A DNA stretch of 64,000 bases from Blattamonas nauphoetae (Eukaryota; Preaxostyla; Oxymonadida): NCBI GenBank assembly GCA_033064195.1, contig JARBJD010000297.1:1-64000 (forward strand), in the 5' to 3' direction. Below are positions 1 to 11,858 of the stretch, piece by piece; the first letter of the stretch is position 1; the number at the start of each line of letters is the position of its first letter. The position numbers and the translations under genes were made by a program. A model generated the notes under the pieces. That model did no database searches. It was given only the letters and a program-made list of their open reading frames with translations, and was not told where the DNA came from.

Positions 1-3000
1 TGTCGTTGTTCGACGGCTTCGAACCTGTTTTGGGAAAATGATGGGATTTGAGAGAGGGGCAGTGAAAGGGAAGAAGAGAGATACCTGAATAGTTTGTCAA
101 TTGTATGCAAAATAGTCGCGTCTCGAATCGTTATCAGAACAGCGATTAATGCGAACGGTTGACTTTCTTTTCGCTACGGAACGTGAGATCGTTTTCAAAC
201 GGTGGTAACCGGGTGCGCAACAAGTTGTTCCATCCCCGACGAGGTGCAATGAAGAGTAAACCCCATGTGGACCAACAAAGTCGACAAGAGTGATTCGATT
301 CTTCGGTTTCGGATGACAGTTTGGGATTGGTTCCCGGAACGAGAACAATGACAGAGTACAAGTTCAACAGGGGACGATCATGGAACCAATCCTGGGTGGA
401 TGTGAAATGGCGGGAGTGTAGGCTACATTTCATTTTACGAGATTGATGAGATGGGATTTTGAGATGCTCCAAAAGTCGAGAGTGGGAAAGATAATCTGGT
501 CACAATGGATCGTGCAGAGACGCAAAGGAATTGTGTGGAGAGAGGACGGTCGAAGATGTGACAGTCAAAGACAGTCGCGTTGAGAACGACGAACCTAAAT
601 GAGCAACCCACTTCTAGAAGAGTGGAGGCGATCGCAGAATCTGTTCATCTGTACCAGCAATCAGAGTATTCCAAATATCGAAGGGGAGTCCACGGAAATG
701 AGTTGGAGTCATTCCAGCGAGGTAGTTTCGATGTGTCATTTGAGATTGAACCGTTCACAGCCTTCACACATTCAACTCAGTTTCTGTGAGATTGAGAGAC
801 AGCTGTTGACAAGATAACTCCCATAAGAACCGCTCTTTTCGTGTTTCATCTTCTGTTCGAGTGTGTCTTCGAAGCCTTCCGAAAACAGAGATTACATCAT
901 CCGTTGTCCAGATTGGGCCGCTTCTGTGTCGGCTCTCATCTAGTCTCCGAGTGCAACGGCGAAGCTACGGAGAGGAACCCAGAGACGATCCATCCCATGA
1001 ATAGAGTAACTTCAACCAATCAAGACAAGAATTATTCAGTGAGGGACAAACAATGGATATCAGGAGGAATTGATTGTGTGAGGTCTGGATTGAATGCCAC
1101 TATTGACACATTTGGCAAAAAATGACGAAAAACGAAAAACAGAGGAATTAACGTAAAATTACACGAGTATCCGCTATAAGAAGACTGTGCTGCATCACTG
1201 GCCAGGAAACGAGAAACAATTGGGAGACAGCCGAAAGAGGGGAGTTGGTGGACGGCGATGAGTGTTCGATTGATTTTTGTTCGACTCCGTGTTCTAAGTG
1301 TTGTTCAGCTGACAGCGACACGTGCTGTTTGATCCAGCTTCCCAAAAAGTGTGGAGACATCGCATCATCCTTGCTGTTCGGCCAATTCGGAGTGAAAGTG
1401 TGGGCGAGGCCTTTCAGCGAGTCTCCGAGATTGTTGGAGAATGCGGGGCAGGTTTATGATATGGGCATGAAGGGAAGGAACATTGCACGTCCAAATGGGA
1501 GAAAGGAGCGATTGTGGCCAGTTGTGAAGTGATAGATCGTTTTGGGTTGTTCAACATCGACGAGAATAACCTCAATCTTCACAACAAATGAGCACAAGAG
1601 CAGTTGATGGCTGATGTGTGGGTGTAGAGCAGTTCAATTCGTTGGTATGTTCCGAGATTGGAGCGATGTCAAATCGAAGCTTGCCCATCGCTGGTCGGGC
1701 ATCTCATCAGAACTGTCGGTGTGCATGTGCTCCCAAATGGCCCTCCCACACTTCCGAGCAGCAATCTATAAATGTCACTTCGTCCACGTGAGTAGTGTTC
1801 CACTCTTGTCGAGTCCTTCGCACAATCCTATCTCTCACCATCCATGCCATCTCTATCACCGAAATCAACAGAGAATGGACACGCATGGCCTAACCACTGC
1901 AAGATCGGTCGAATCTGACGGGATACAAGAATCGGAGAGAAATCAAGATGAAAGGCAGAAATGACGCACAAAATTGTAGAATCAAGAAATCAATGGCATG
2001 AACGGAGTGAACAACACACATGAAGTTGTATCCGTCAATCAGAACGGAGAGAAGAGAAACAAGAAATCACTGTGTTGTAGTTTGGTCTTTGCTGTCGAGC
2101 GATTCTGTCAATTCCGAACGACGTTTCTTGCACAAAAACAGTGAACTTGAAAGAGAACAAAAACGAGAGAAGCAAACACCGATTCTGACAGATTGGGAAA
2201 GACCAGAAACATAAAGCTGGCCAGCTTTCCCATTCATGAAGAATTAGACTGTTCGAGGTGTCGATTCCATGTCCACCTACATCCACACACAAGCTCCTTC
2301 CTTCAAATGTGAGTAGTTTAACGGCAGTTCAGTGACGCGACGGGTGGATGGTGTCTTGAGGTTGATTCGACCAGTCGATGAAGAGAGTGAGAGAGAATCT
2401 GGAGATATGAGGAAAAGGGAGACAAACTCTTAATATTACATCCAATGATTTCATCCACTTCGGTGTCAGGTGTAGTTGAGTCGAGAAGACCAATGAAGTT
2501 TTCTCCAGGGTAGGTTGACAACGATGAAGAAGAAAACGAGATACAATCGGTTGCGGGAAGAGAGAGAATCGTCATAGTGACGGATACAATTCCCGTTGTG
2601 ACAGGGTCTCCAATGAGAATCAAGCTGGTGTTGGTAGATCTTTTCGGAGTGATGGCACCTGCTGTACGAGTGATGATCGAGGAGCGCACGATGAAGTGGG
2701 AAGGAGCAGTGAAGAGTAGTGGAGGTAAGGCCATGAGTTAGATCGGGAAATGAATAGTTCCTTTGAAACCAGATGGAATGTGAAGAATGTGGAGATACGA
2801 ACTTTCAGAAACTTTTGAACCAGTTTCATCGATGAATGATGATTGAAGAGAGGATTGGAAGCTTGATACGAAGATGGATTTCGCTCGATGAAGCTCTGTT
2901 TGTTCTGTCCAGGAAGGTCATCACCACTGCGACCACAGTCGAGTGAGGAGATGACAATAGAGTGGAAATACTCTGAACAAAGCCAGAAGGCGATCTGGCT

Positions 3001-3500
3001 GAAGCGTGAACGATCCAGACGAAGAAGGAACAAGGTCGATAACGAAGTTCGCTTCTTGTTCTGATTGTTTCCATGTTGGTTCGAGTTTCTTCAAAAATTG
3101 GACAGCTCTGCCTTGAAGGGCTTCATCAAACAGGTGTTCAGCTTACACAAGGGCAACAAGCGAACAGTAAATTCTCGATTTGTCCTCAATCGACAATTGT
3201 GCGTTGGGATCGAATGTGAGGAATGGTTCACGTTCTGACATGATTATTCCATCTGCTTCAGAGTTTTTGGGCATAATAGAACGATGTGGATTCAATTGAT
3301 GAGGACATTCTTCTTGCATCGTTGATGACGGATCGATCATGCCCTTCTCTCATGATGATCCTCCATGAATCAAGGGCAGCATACAAAATCACAACACGAT
3401 ACGTCTCTCCACAATATGCTAGACACCACGTTGGACGAATGTTGAGCAAAAAAGGATGGAACTCTCTGAAAGGACAGAATGATGAAGATAACAGGATAAA
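1..3500. other. No confident gene; scattered short open frames
   Basis: Open frames here are under 140 codons, lie on both strands and do not connect into a recognisable protein. One minus-strand frame at about 146-472 has a hydrophobic stretch ending in VPG followed by Cys-containing text. It vaguely recalls the N-terminal strand of LCAT-type lipases, but nothing adjacent supports that. The minus strand from about 2318 to 3074 has Ser/Thr/Pro-rich frames with no domain I recognise. The region could be intergenic DNA or decayed host coding sequence. Confidence 0.4.
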
Positions 3501-3509
3501 TGTGTGATG

Positions 3510-5046
3510 AAGTAACATATACGACTCAAAGTCGTCGGGAGGGTTGAGTGAGTCCTCATCCTCCATATTCGCGGCAGTTTCCGGCGCAGTGATGTCCAAA
3601 ATATGGCCAATGGGGACGGCATCTTGAAGAATGACCATGTGGTCACAGCCACGGTACGTGTGGAATTCGACAAGCGAGGTGTCTCTCCACTTGCGGAGGA
3701 CTGCGAAAGATGAGAAAAGAGTGGAAAATCAGGCGAGGGAAGGGAGAGCGAAAAGAATGGTAAGAAAGGGCACAGAACGAGAATGAACGGAAATAAGGCA
3801 CACCACTGAGTGAAACAATCGGGACTGTGCCGTCGCCATCCACGTAGTAATCAGAATGCGTGTCCGACCACCTGCGCGGATTGGTGGCATCAGAATCACA
3901 CCAGCAGTGGTTGTGACACCTAACGACGACGAAGAAGCGCAGAAAAGAAGGAGACACGAATGATTGGCAGATAAGGCAACAAAAATAGGAAAGATGGAGA
4001 GAGTGGGAAGGGCAGAAACATGGATAAACACAGACCAATCGAGTACATCACGTGTGTCATCACCTTCGGCTTCACGAGAGGCTTGTCGGTGATGTTTCGA
4101 GTGTGTTGGATGTCTGTCTTCAAACCGGCCTTACCTCCCTGGTCGAATGTCCACGTCCTGTTCTTCATTGCGATGTTGCGCATAATGTCGCCTTTGCAAG
4201 CAGAGAGATGGGAGAGGGGGAGAGTGGGTGAAGGGAGGATATGTTGGAGGGGAGGAGGGGAGAGGACTGTGGATGTTTTGAAGATGAAAGAGAAAGCAGT
4301 GAATATAATGGAAGATGGAGTGGAAAGCATACTTTTGAGCTGGCCAACGACATAATTGTCGTCGAAGGTGTTCTTGCTGGGGATCATCCAGTGCAGACAG
4401 CCGCAATCTTGCGTCAGAATGTTGATTGTGGACTCCCCGAACTGTGACGGAAAGAACGGTAAAGATTGAACGAAGATAACAGAAGAACAGCGTGAATCAT
4501 CAATCATCCCAAAAAAATAACGTTCATCTCTCCCTGCACACCCACGGGAACATCCACTTTCTTGGCGACGCTGAAGAACCAAACGCCATCGGAGCACCGC
4601 CGAAGGGAGCACCCGAAGAGATGACAACAAAGATGTAAGCGTCGATCCAAGACTGATCAACGATGCCACTGGTAACAAAGCGGTGGGCGACGATGCCACA
4701 AGCACTGTGTCCGCCGAGCACGACCTTGTTCTTGTTATTGCTGCAAGAAATTAGGGAGAGTGTGACACACACGCGGAAGGCCGTTTCGACAAGTTTTTTT
4801 AAGATCCTGGTCATCAGCTGAGGCAGCGTGGTCGAAGACATTGATGAGTCTCCAATCCTACGAACCAAGACTAGCAGAGAACAAATAAAGAATAAAACCG
4901 AAAGAGAGATATACGGGGACTAGCGTACAGATCCTTGCGCTCGACATAGTCCGCTTCTGAGAGAGTTTTCATCAACGTGTTGTATGCCTGCGTGAGCTTG
5001 CCCAGTCTGCTGTCACAATAATTGACCCCATCCACAAACAAGAAGG
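3510..5046 (-). CDS. LCAT-family lipase/acyltransferase gene, multi-exon, probably decayed
   Basis: LCAT/PDAT-type enzymes are alpha/beta-hydrolases that move or release acyl chains from phospholipids. Read on the minus strand, the pieces appear in family order. An exon near 4922-5046 ends in the DLYASP context. A DWR motif follows a TAG acceptor near 4855. The nucleophile elbow GHSACG lies at about 4698-4712, followed by GAPFGGAPMAF. A CLHWMIPSKN segment is at about 4380-4440. The catalytic Asp motif DGDGTVP is in the exon 3804-3919, and the catalytic His motif GCDHMVIL in the exon ending near 3520 and starting at 3700. Short introns of about 30-100 bases separate them. The frame shifts by one base at an A7 run near 4794 and again near 4580 after AFG, so this copy may be a pseudogene. 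The 5' end is not visible and may have been lost next to the Merlin element. The family call is firm; exon edges are approximate. Confidence 0.62.
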
Positions 5047-5485
5047 AGAGTGGAGAAAATATCTGGAGGAAGGGAAGACAAGGAAGGAGGAGGAAGGGAT
5101 GAGAATGAAGGGTTGATGATTGGCACGGGCAGAAAAGGTGCGTTCGATGACAGTGGTTGAGTACTACAAGGAGGGTTTGCTGGGAGAGAGGGATAGAGGA
5201 AAGGAAAAATGTGACAAAAGGTCTGAGAAGCAGAATATCTGAGATTGAGGTGAGATGACGAAATAGTGAGAACAGACTGTGTCCAGGATACTGATGGCTA
5301 ATTAATTCATGACTACACTGCCGTAGACAGACAGCGAAATCGTAAAACGCCCTTTCCAGAAAATCTTGGACAGAATTTCACTATTATGGTTCGATCAGAC
5401 TCCTTTTCAGAGAAGAACGATCATGGAGATCAAAACATCAAGAATCTCAATTAAAAAATACATATCATCTCAATTCGTGAAGGAT
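5047..5485. other. Spacer between lipase gene and Merlin transposase
   Basis: This stretch is AT-leaning with pyrimidine-rich tracts on the minus strand, which could be intronic or 5' sequence of the lipase gene. The part nearest 5486 still resembles the 3' end of a Merlin gene in another frame, with an NPSRIE-like string, but is degenerate. I could not identify the left terminal repeat of the Merlin element. Confidence 0.3.
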
Positions 5486-6406
5486 TTACGGATTTTCGGA
5501 AAGTGTCCTTTTTCGGTTGAGAACTATGATGTCAAAAATATTGTCCCATTTGTCTGTATGTACAGTGGTCCCGAGTTCAACACGTCTCTGGATGAGATCG
5601 ATAAGAGTTTCCCCACTTCGATCAATGCATAGTTCATAAAAGACTGACTTCTTTGAACGCTCTGCTCTCGGTGAGAGAGGATCCCCGTGTGGAAGATTGA
5701 TGGCCACTCCACCTAGAATCCAAACTTGTGTCTTGGGCTTGCCCCGATGATACTTCTGCCTTCGAAATAGGGCTTCATCGATCTGGACGATAGATCCCAC
5801 GCCACCGATTTTGGTTCGGTTTTGAATTTGGGCCAACCAGATGCAGCAACGGAACTCCAGGAATCGTGTTTGTACTGTTGATCTATCAATGTTACATTCA
5901 ACGCAACACTCCTCTTGTTTGTGGCGTCTGTAGAAATGATATAGGAGTTCGATCAGACCTTGAATTGGCATTCTTAGGTAGGAAAGAAAAGTACCGCTGC
6001 TAATTCGTTTTTTTGCATGGTTTTTGTTCGAACATCTGTACCGATCGCTCGGAGTTCCTGTAGATGACTCCACAATCATGGGTTTCCGGCAGACATCACA
6101 AAGAGGGGGAATTGTTACAAGGTTATTCACAGCGAGCCAGTTTGTTGTGAGTTGTTCTGTGCGTAAAACTGTTTTGTTCATCCATGACAGTGATGGAAAA
6201 CCGAATGGAACGATCTCATGGTCGATGTGGACGTGATTGAAAGGAAAGTCTTTATTTGGCGCGTTGATTTCTAATGAGGTTGTAGGTGATGGTGGTGTGG
6301 GTGAGATGGAAAGGTTGTCGATGTGATCTGGCTCAGAATCTGAGAACGGATCCAATACAAAATCATCATCGACGAGCATCAGAAAGTTTGATCTAAAAAT
6401 CCTCAT
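5486..6406 (-). CDS. Merlin / IS1595-like (DDE_Tnp_IS1595) transposase, 3' truncated
   Basis: This is a cut-and-paste transposase of 306 residues from an ATG at 6406. The order matches the Merlin/IS1016 family. There is an acidic, disordered N-terminus (1-90), then a Cys-rich zinc-ribbon-like segment starting CDVCRKPM (about 103-125), and a helix-turn-helix-like region with CCVECNIDRSTVQTRF (about 167-182). The catalytic core follows, with the first Asp in IVQIDEALFRRQKYHRG (D210) and WILGGV, and the second Asp in VHTDKW (D285). The third acidic residue, normally about 40 residues further on, is missing because the frame closes at TAA soon after D285. Related text persists in another frame downstream, so the gene looks frameshifted near its 3' end. 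The start codon lies only about 10 bases from the left end of the next element, which seems to have inserted just upstream of the gene. Confidence 0.8.
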   Translation of the reverse strand: MRIFRSNFLMLVDDDFVLDPFSDSEPDHIDNLSISPTPPSPTTSLEINAPNKDFPFNHVHIDHEIVPFGFPSLSWMNKTVLRTEQLTTNWLAVNNLVTIPPLCDVCRKPMIVESSTGTPSDRYRCSNKNHAKKRISSGTFLSYLRMPIQGLIELLYHFYRRHKQEECCVECNIDRSTVQTRFLEFRCCIWLAQIQNRTKIGGVGSIVQIDEALFRRQKYHRGKPKTQVWILGGVAINLPHGDPLSPRAERSKKSVFYELCIDRSGETLIDLIQRRVELGTTVHTDKWDNIFDIIVLNRKRTLSENP

Positions 6407-6416
6407 CTGCCTCTAA

Positions 6417-6476
6417 GGGAATTCCACAAAACCCGTCAAATCCACAAAACTCAAATGTCCTGAAAAAAGTGAAAGA
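6417..6476 (+). repeat. Left 60-bp terminal inverted repeat
   Basis: This 60-base end is the reverse complement of 11583-11642 with about four mismatches. It includes the string CAAATCCACAAAACTCAAAT. It is preceded by the TAA duplication. Confidence 0.8.
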
Positions 6477-6759
6477 GAATCACAATAGAAGTAGGTGAGG
6501 ACCCGAACTTGGGTGCGCGTTTCAGTTCTTGAGGAGTTGAAGCCCATTCTTTATTTCGAACCCATAATCAGTGCGATCCCCAATGGTGATCGGATGATCG
6601 TTGTTTCCTGTCTAAATCGTGTCATTGTTTATGATTATTCACTCCTTTCTGTCTAGATTCAATCAAATGTGTCAACATCCCCATTCGGTCAGTTTTGGGT
6701 CGATCGCGACTTCTCAACAGCCGTCCTCAGCTGGAAATCCTCCCACTTTTTCACTTTTG

Positions 6760-9011
6760 GGCTATTCTCTCTCCAAACTCACACATACCCCTTCCAGTTA
6801 GGATGAGAACCATCCTTTCAGAAATCTGAGTCAACTGCGAATTCAGAACACTGATGTTCATTGTATTGACGATACTTTGAATGGGACAGTGATATCTGAC
6901 ATTAGAAATACCATGGAAACCTAATGAACAAATCCAACCCTGTTGAATGTGACCAAAATCATTGCGCAAACCACAACCAACAAACTGCCGACATTGTGAA
7001 GGAGAACAAGACAACCGAAGCAGATATCAGCAGCTACTCGTCTACTTCAAGTTCATTGGGCATCTTTTTCACCGACATCCATCTGACATGAACAACCTAC
7101 ACAGCAGGAACGAGCTTCCACATGATCGAACAGAATCAGTTTGCGGGGAAACTTTCTTTGACATGTTACACATTTATGGGACAAATTCGATGTTATCTGA
7201 TTGACATCCTGATCATAGTTGCACAATTGGATATATTCACAAGACTGGAGATGATCGACTGCCCTGTGACATTCTCGAACACAAGCTAACTTTCATCTTC
7301 AAACTACCAATTCGACCCCCACGCTTCGGTCTTCGTGCTATTGAACAACTCAAGATTCAAAGCACCAGATGGTCAACACACAACCAATCGCCTTGTCTCT
7401 CCAATCAACTTATTGAGACTCTTCGATGTTTCAGGATGCACCATACAACAACAATTAATATCTGGATGCCGAGTGGTTCATAATTTCAGTCTATCAGAAG
7501 TGCTTACTGTATTTGACTCAATCTTCACTGACAATTCTGCTCCCAACAGAGCGTACGTTGATCTTGATCGTGATATCGCGTATTTAAGTCGTTGTAACTT
7601 CAATCGTGGTATCACAACTGTTGTTGGAGCAATGCATCGTCATTCACCATCAGTCATCCATGCTGAAGATTATCGATTCAGAAGCAAGCCATCTCTCCAA
7701 AAATAGCTCTTTCCAACAATCCATCGACAGATGATGTTTCTACGAAAGAATCTTCACCTCTTCCCAATCCTGATACAGGATCTGTCCCAACACCCCCATC
7801 TGCCGTGTTCTTCACCGAAAGTTGTGCTGTTCTGCGAAGCTTCTTTGAAATGCTTGGGCATCCGAAGTGTCTGCACTCCTTTGTCGAAACTGACCATCAC
7901 AGCGGAGGTGGCGGTGAAGGGAAGGATGACACACCAAACACGCAAGACTCCGCCACTCCTGTCTGTTGAAGGAAAAGCACATTGCTCACCTCTCATTCCT
8001 CTCCAAGCAACTGAACACCGCCATTAATGTCACCATTTTCATTTACCTTCGAAGCTCTCCCCACCTTCAGTCGCTCCGGCGGTCAATCTCAGATCTCGCA
8101 GAAATTTGACACTTTTTGCGAAAGTTTTACAAACTTCAGTCAGCCTGGACACATTTGAAACGAACGAAAGCTATCTACAGAAAAAGGCATACCCATTTAT
8201 CTTCTCTGCGCGTAAATTGATGCTCAACAAGTTCTGCACTGATTATGTCGATGTCGGCATGAAATTTGAATATATCGAAGCCTCTCCCAAACTGTCCGAC
8301 CTCCCCTCGTTCTACGACTCATCATATTCGTCTTTTGGGGTTGTTCCGCCAGACGTTCACCTTCCAGTCCCATCTTCCTCCTTGATCATCCTTCATTATC
8401 TCGTCATTGCCCAATAGAGATCTCTCCCTTTGTATTCACCCGCCTATCGGATTGTCTCCACTCTGGGCTCAAAAATCCCCTCAGAACACGAATTCCACAC
8501 CAAGTCGACGCAACTGTTCATTGAATCCCGCCCCACAGTGAAAAGACTGAAGTCGCCCTCTCTTCATCCCCTCTTGCTGCCCCTGCTTCAAGTCCGACCC
8601 CCTTTGGACGATTTTATCCTCTCAGTTGGCGATTCACGGGAAGTTAACGATCGTGTGATCGATCAAGCCGAATCGACCCTTCCGCCATCACTCCAACTCG
8701 GCAACGAGCTGAAAGAAGAAACAACCCTTCTGAGTGGAACCCATGTCCCCACATCGTTGAAGACAGTGAGTGTTGGAGAAGTGATTGACGAAGGGAACAA
8801 GGAAACACTGACGAACATAGTGTTCTCCACTCCTCGTTCCGTCCCGACTACTCGGTCGGCCAGATCACAACCAGTGTCTCCAGTCTCGCCTGAACATTCA
8901 ATCTTGCTGTTCGATTCGGAGGAAAGATGGGTGCTGAGTCCAGAGTCGAATCGACGAGCTGTCGCTGTCAGCACACTTTCCTGCAATTCGGCTTTCCACA
9001 ATGATTTCTGA
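6760..9011 (+). pseudogene. Decayed N-terminal part of a beta-helix (parallel-strand) surface protein
   Basis: Plus-strand text typical of right-handed beta-helix repeats appears in short runs across all three frames. Examples are FDVSGCTIQQQLISGCRVVHNFSL and TVFDSIFTDNSAPN at about 7400-7560, then a linker rich in Ser, Pro and Gly near 7710-7970, and INVTIFIYLRSS near 8015. The reading frame changes several times and no splice sites explain all the changes, so the copy looks broken. Known for the type: such proteins repeat short strand-turn motifs with S-x-F-T-N-N-like signatures and often sit at the cell surface. It lies inside the 5.2 kb TAA-flanked element and probably belongs with the fragment at 9407-10803. 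Confidence 0.45.
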
Positions 9012-9109
9012 TTTATGTCTCATCCCTCTGCAAAAGACCTTCTTTTCTCAATCCTTCCACTGAACAACGAGATGCTAATGGTAAAGACTCGCTGGATGAG
9101 TGTCAAACC

Positions 9110-10803
9110 ATGGAACAAACAAAACAACAACTCGATGCCCAAACTGCGCTGGATGAAGAGCAAAGAAGAGAAGAGAGCGACTCGGACGTTCCTGGTGAAG
9201 AAGAAGCGGAAGCCGAAGGATTGGCGAAGAGGGAGAGGTTGGAATCGACGCGGCCTCGACTGATCGTAGAGACACACTCTTCCAACCATCTGAAGGAGAT
9301 AGGAGAGAACATGAAAGGAAGTGCGTTCGAGAGAGAGTTTGTTCAGGGTGAGAGAAGAAGACTGATCAGAGCGAGTCTGTGTGGAGTGGTGGAGGAGGCG
9401 AGATAGATGAGAGAGAAGGACGATCGCGCAAAGAAACATGTTGAATGGAGAATTCTCAGAAGATTGTGGCAGTGTTTGAAGGGGAAAGGAAAGTGGACAA
9501 AAAGGGAAGAGATGAGACACAGGGGAACATTCTTGTTATCATTTGACTATTTCACTGTTGCGTCGGATGACGACAATGTTGAGATCACTGAACCGAACAA
9601 CTTGTGGAGTTTGACCAACCAGAAGTGTTCACCAGTTCTCTGCTCGCTTCGCTCAACCAAGCATGTCGTGTCCAATTCACACATTCCCCACAATCTCTTC
9701 TGTATTCGCCGCAATCAACCACACTCTCCAACGACAGCTCAGCTTGGCCTGATCACAGTGATTGACTCGTTGCTGGAACTGAAAGACGTTGATGTCGTTC
9801 TCTCCTCGGCAGACCCTCTCTTTGTCTTCATTCACTCGACATCATCGATTGTGGTGATGAAAGAGGGATCGTTCACCAACAAAGCAGCAGGATCAGCTGT
9901 GGAAGGAGGATTGTGTGAATGGGAGACAGGCGTGATCCAACTCATGGACACCGAAACAGTTGTGAAGAGCACTGTCTTCTCGCATCTTCATCAGGGAGCG
10001 ATCAACATGAAAGGAGGTAACCTAACCATTCAAGGCACAATCTTCACCAACAACACTCCTCAGTCCTCCTCGTTTCATTCAGCTCGTCGCAACATCCGAT
10101 GTTCGGAAGGAGGAGAGATTGAGATTAGCAGTCTGAATGGCGGAGATGGAGTGGAAACAGCAGCAAAAGAAACAATCTCTCGCTCGCCATTCTTCGTTCC
10201 AACTCTCACCACCTCCTCATCGAAAACAACGTTCGACAAGAAATCGTCAACGCACCCGTTTAACCTGATTGGATCGACATTCATCTGGTGTGGATTGTTC
10301 CTGGAAGTGATTGAGAAATCAGGACACAATGGCATGAATGGAGAATACACCCGCGAAACAGCCATCACACTCGCCATTCCACAGAAGGAGATTGCAGCAT
10401 CCATCGCAGTGGAGGCAGAATGGCATGCTCGCCTCGTTTTTGGTGATGGAAGTCGGACAGAGTCGTTCCGAGAGAAATTGAGTGGATCGGATGAACGAAA
10501 AGCATTGACGAAGCAAGCGATGAATTGGGTGGTCCCCGTGATCTGTGAGAGTGTCGCCCTCCTCCTCTTCATCGTCATCCTTCTCCGCCACCGTTCCTAA
10601 AAGAAGAAGAAAGAAAAGTCGCTTCTTCACAAAACCGAAGAGATGGACTCTCTTCCTACCGAGAAGATCGAAGACTTTGACAACTTGGCTTTTCCTCCAT
10701 CGTCGATTGTCTCGTTGACGGACACAGATGAAGGGTTTGATGAAATGATACCTATTATGGGTGAAAGGCACTTGAGGATTTGCAAGATCGATCACACACA
10801 TTG
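9110..10803 (+). pseudogene. C-terminal part of beta-helix membrane protein with in-frame stops
   Basis: One frame is coherent from about 9110 to the TGA at 10801-10803. A charged segment is followed by beta-helix-like text: VIDSLLELKDVDVVLSSADP, SIVVMKEGSFTNKAAGSAVE, and GNLTIQGTIFTNNTPQSSSF near 10015-10075. A single transmembrane helix, PVICESVALLLFIVILL, lies near 10535-10590. Then comes a basic stop-transfer run and an acidic cytoplasmic tail of about 65 residues ending in DHTH. The frame contains TAG at 9404-9406 and TAA at 10598-10600, the latter exactly between the membrane helix and the tail. The simplest reading is a host-type type I membrane protein gone to pseudogene. The alternative, TAA/TAG read as Gln as in Streblomastix, is not supported by the long intact genes here. 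Confidence 0.5.
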
Positions 10804-11582
10804 AATCTCACAAGGTTCAAACCTCACCTGTCTCTCAGTATGCTCTTTGTCGCTTCCTCATGCATTCATCTCTCTCGATTTAAGCTTTATCTCGCATCCC
10901 TCCTCTTTACCTCTCACGAATGAACCCAACTCGATAGCCAGAGACCACTTCAGATCTAACAACAAAATGGTATGAGTGATTCATTTTGAACTTTTTTTTC
11001 ATTGTATTCAAAATCATTTTTATTTCAGTCAGTTCATTGTATTGTTGTTTTATCTCAGATCATGATGTGCCCAGATCGATATCAAGATAGCATCCTCTCG
11101 AGGTCTGCCCTATCCTCTATTCATTGTATCTTTTATTCTCAGATTCTTTTTTCAAATATACAGTTGAAGAAAGATTGTCTCAGCCAGCTCGACGTTCGTG
11201 AAACCACATGCATTGATTCCTCGTTTTGTTCAGTCTTCGCAACCGTAATCAGAGCGTTCAATTTCCTCGAGGCTGCGAAAACGGCCTTAACCATCCTTGC
11301 TCGTCATCTCAAACCAAACATGGAGGTGTTGAGAGATTGTAATGATCAGGAGAGATCAGCTTTGTATATCGCCAATTCGTCGTTTTCCTTCGTTTTATCG
11401 TATTATTTCTTATGAAATCGTGATAACGAGAAAAAGAAATGAGTAATGAGCTTAAATGAGTTTCAACAGTTGCCCATTAAACACTTTATTCACGTTGATC
11501 AACTCATAAAGATTCACCTTCATCTCCTCCCACAGGGAAACGCGCAAGCTATGAATCCGAGGGTGGATGACTCTTCACCTTA

Positions 11583-11642
11583 TCTTTCACTTTTTTCTGG
11601 ACATTTGAGTTTTGTGGATTTGATGGGTTTTGTGGCATACCC
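11583..11642 (-). repeat. Right 60-bp terminal inverted repeat
   Basis: This is the partner of the left end at 6417-6476 and is followed directly by TAA. The similarity is too long and too ordered to be chance. Confidence 0.8.
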
Positions 11643-11712
11643 TAAGACCCATTACTTGCTTTTTCACAACATTCAGATTCTAACTCTTACCTTTCAACAT
11701 ACTTGATATGGA

Positions 11713-11720
11713 GTTCTCAT
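11713..11720 (+). repeat. hAT target-site duplication, left copy
   Basis: GTTCTCAT lies immediately outside the left TAGGGATG end and is identical to 17421-17428. Eight bases is the hAT duplication length. Confidence 0.9.
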
Positions 11721-11858
11721 TAGGGATGTGCAAATGTCCGGTCCAAGCTCCGCGCTGTCCAACCTTGGACAGCGCCTAATAAGGACACCAAACGATTAAA
11801 TAGGTAGAATGGGTTGGATCGGTAATGGTTTGGAGTCGGGACATGGAGGGGGTGATAT

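Larger units (their letters stand above)
6417..11642. mobile_element. 5.2 kb terminal-inverted-repeat element with TAA target duplication carrying a host-like gene
   Basis: The ends are 60-bp inverted repeats at 6417-6476 and 11583-11642, differing at about four positions and starting GGGAATTCCAC on the left. They are flanked by TAA at 6414-6416 and TAA at 11643-11645. Weaker similarity continues inward for some 70 bases, including GCGCGTTTC. A 3-bp TWA duplication is the hallmark of PIF/Harbinger elements, so that is the tentative class. No transposase is visible inside. The interior holds plus-strand fragments of a beta-helix membrane protein. It is either a non-autonomous carrier of captured host DNA or two short elements flanking host DNA; the matching TAA on both sides favours one unit. 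Confidence 0.66.

Noticed and set aside
146-472. N-terminal LCAT strand (hydrophobic run ending in VPG)
   Set aside because: It is 3 kb away from the lipase exons, with no connecting exons, and the match is too short.
5290-6420. Terminal inverted repeats of the Merlin element
   Set aside because: No inverted pair or 8-9 bp duplication could be found around the gene; the 60-bp repeat at its right belongs to the neighbouring element.
7335-9011. TAA/TAG-as-Gln reading of one frame across the beta-helix region
   Set aside because: Better protein text in the same interval lies in other frames, so the single frame with only TAA/TAG stops is probably coincidental.
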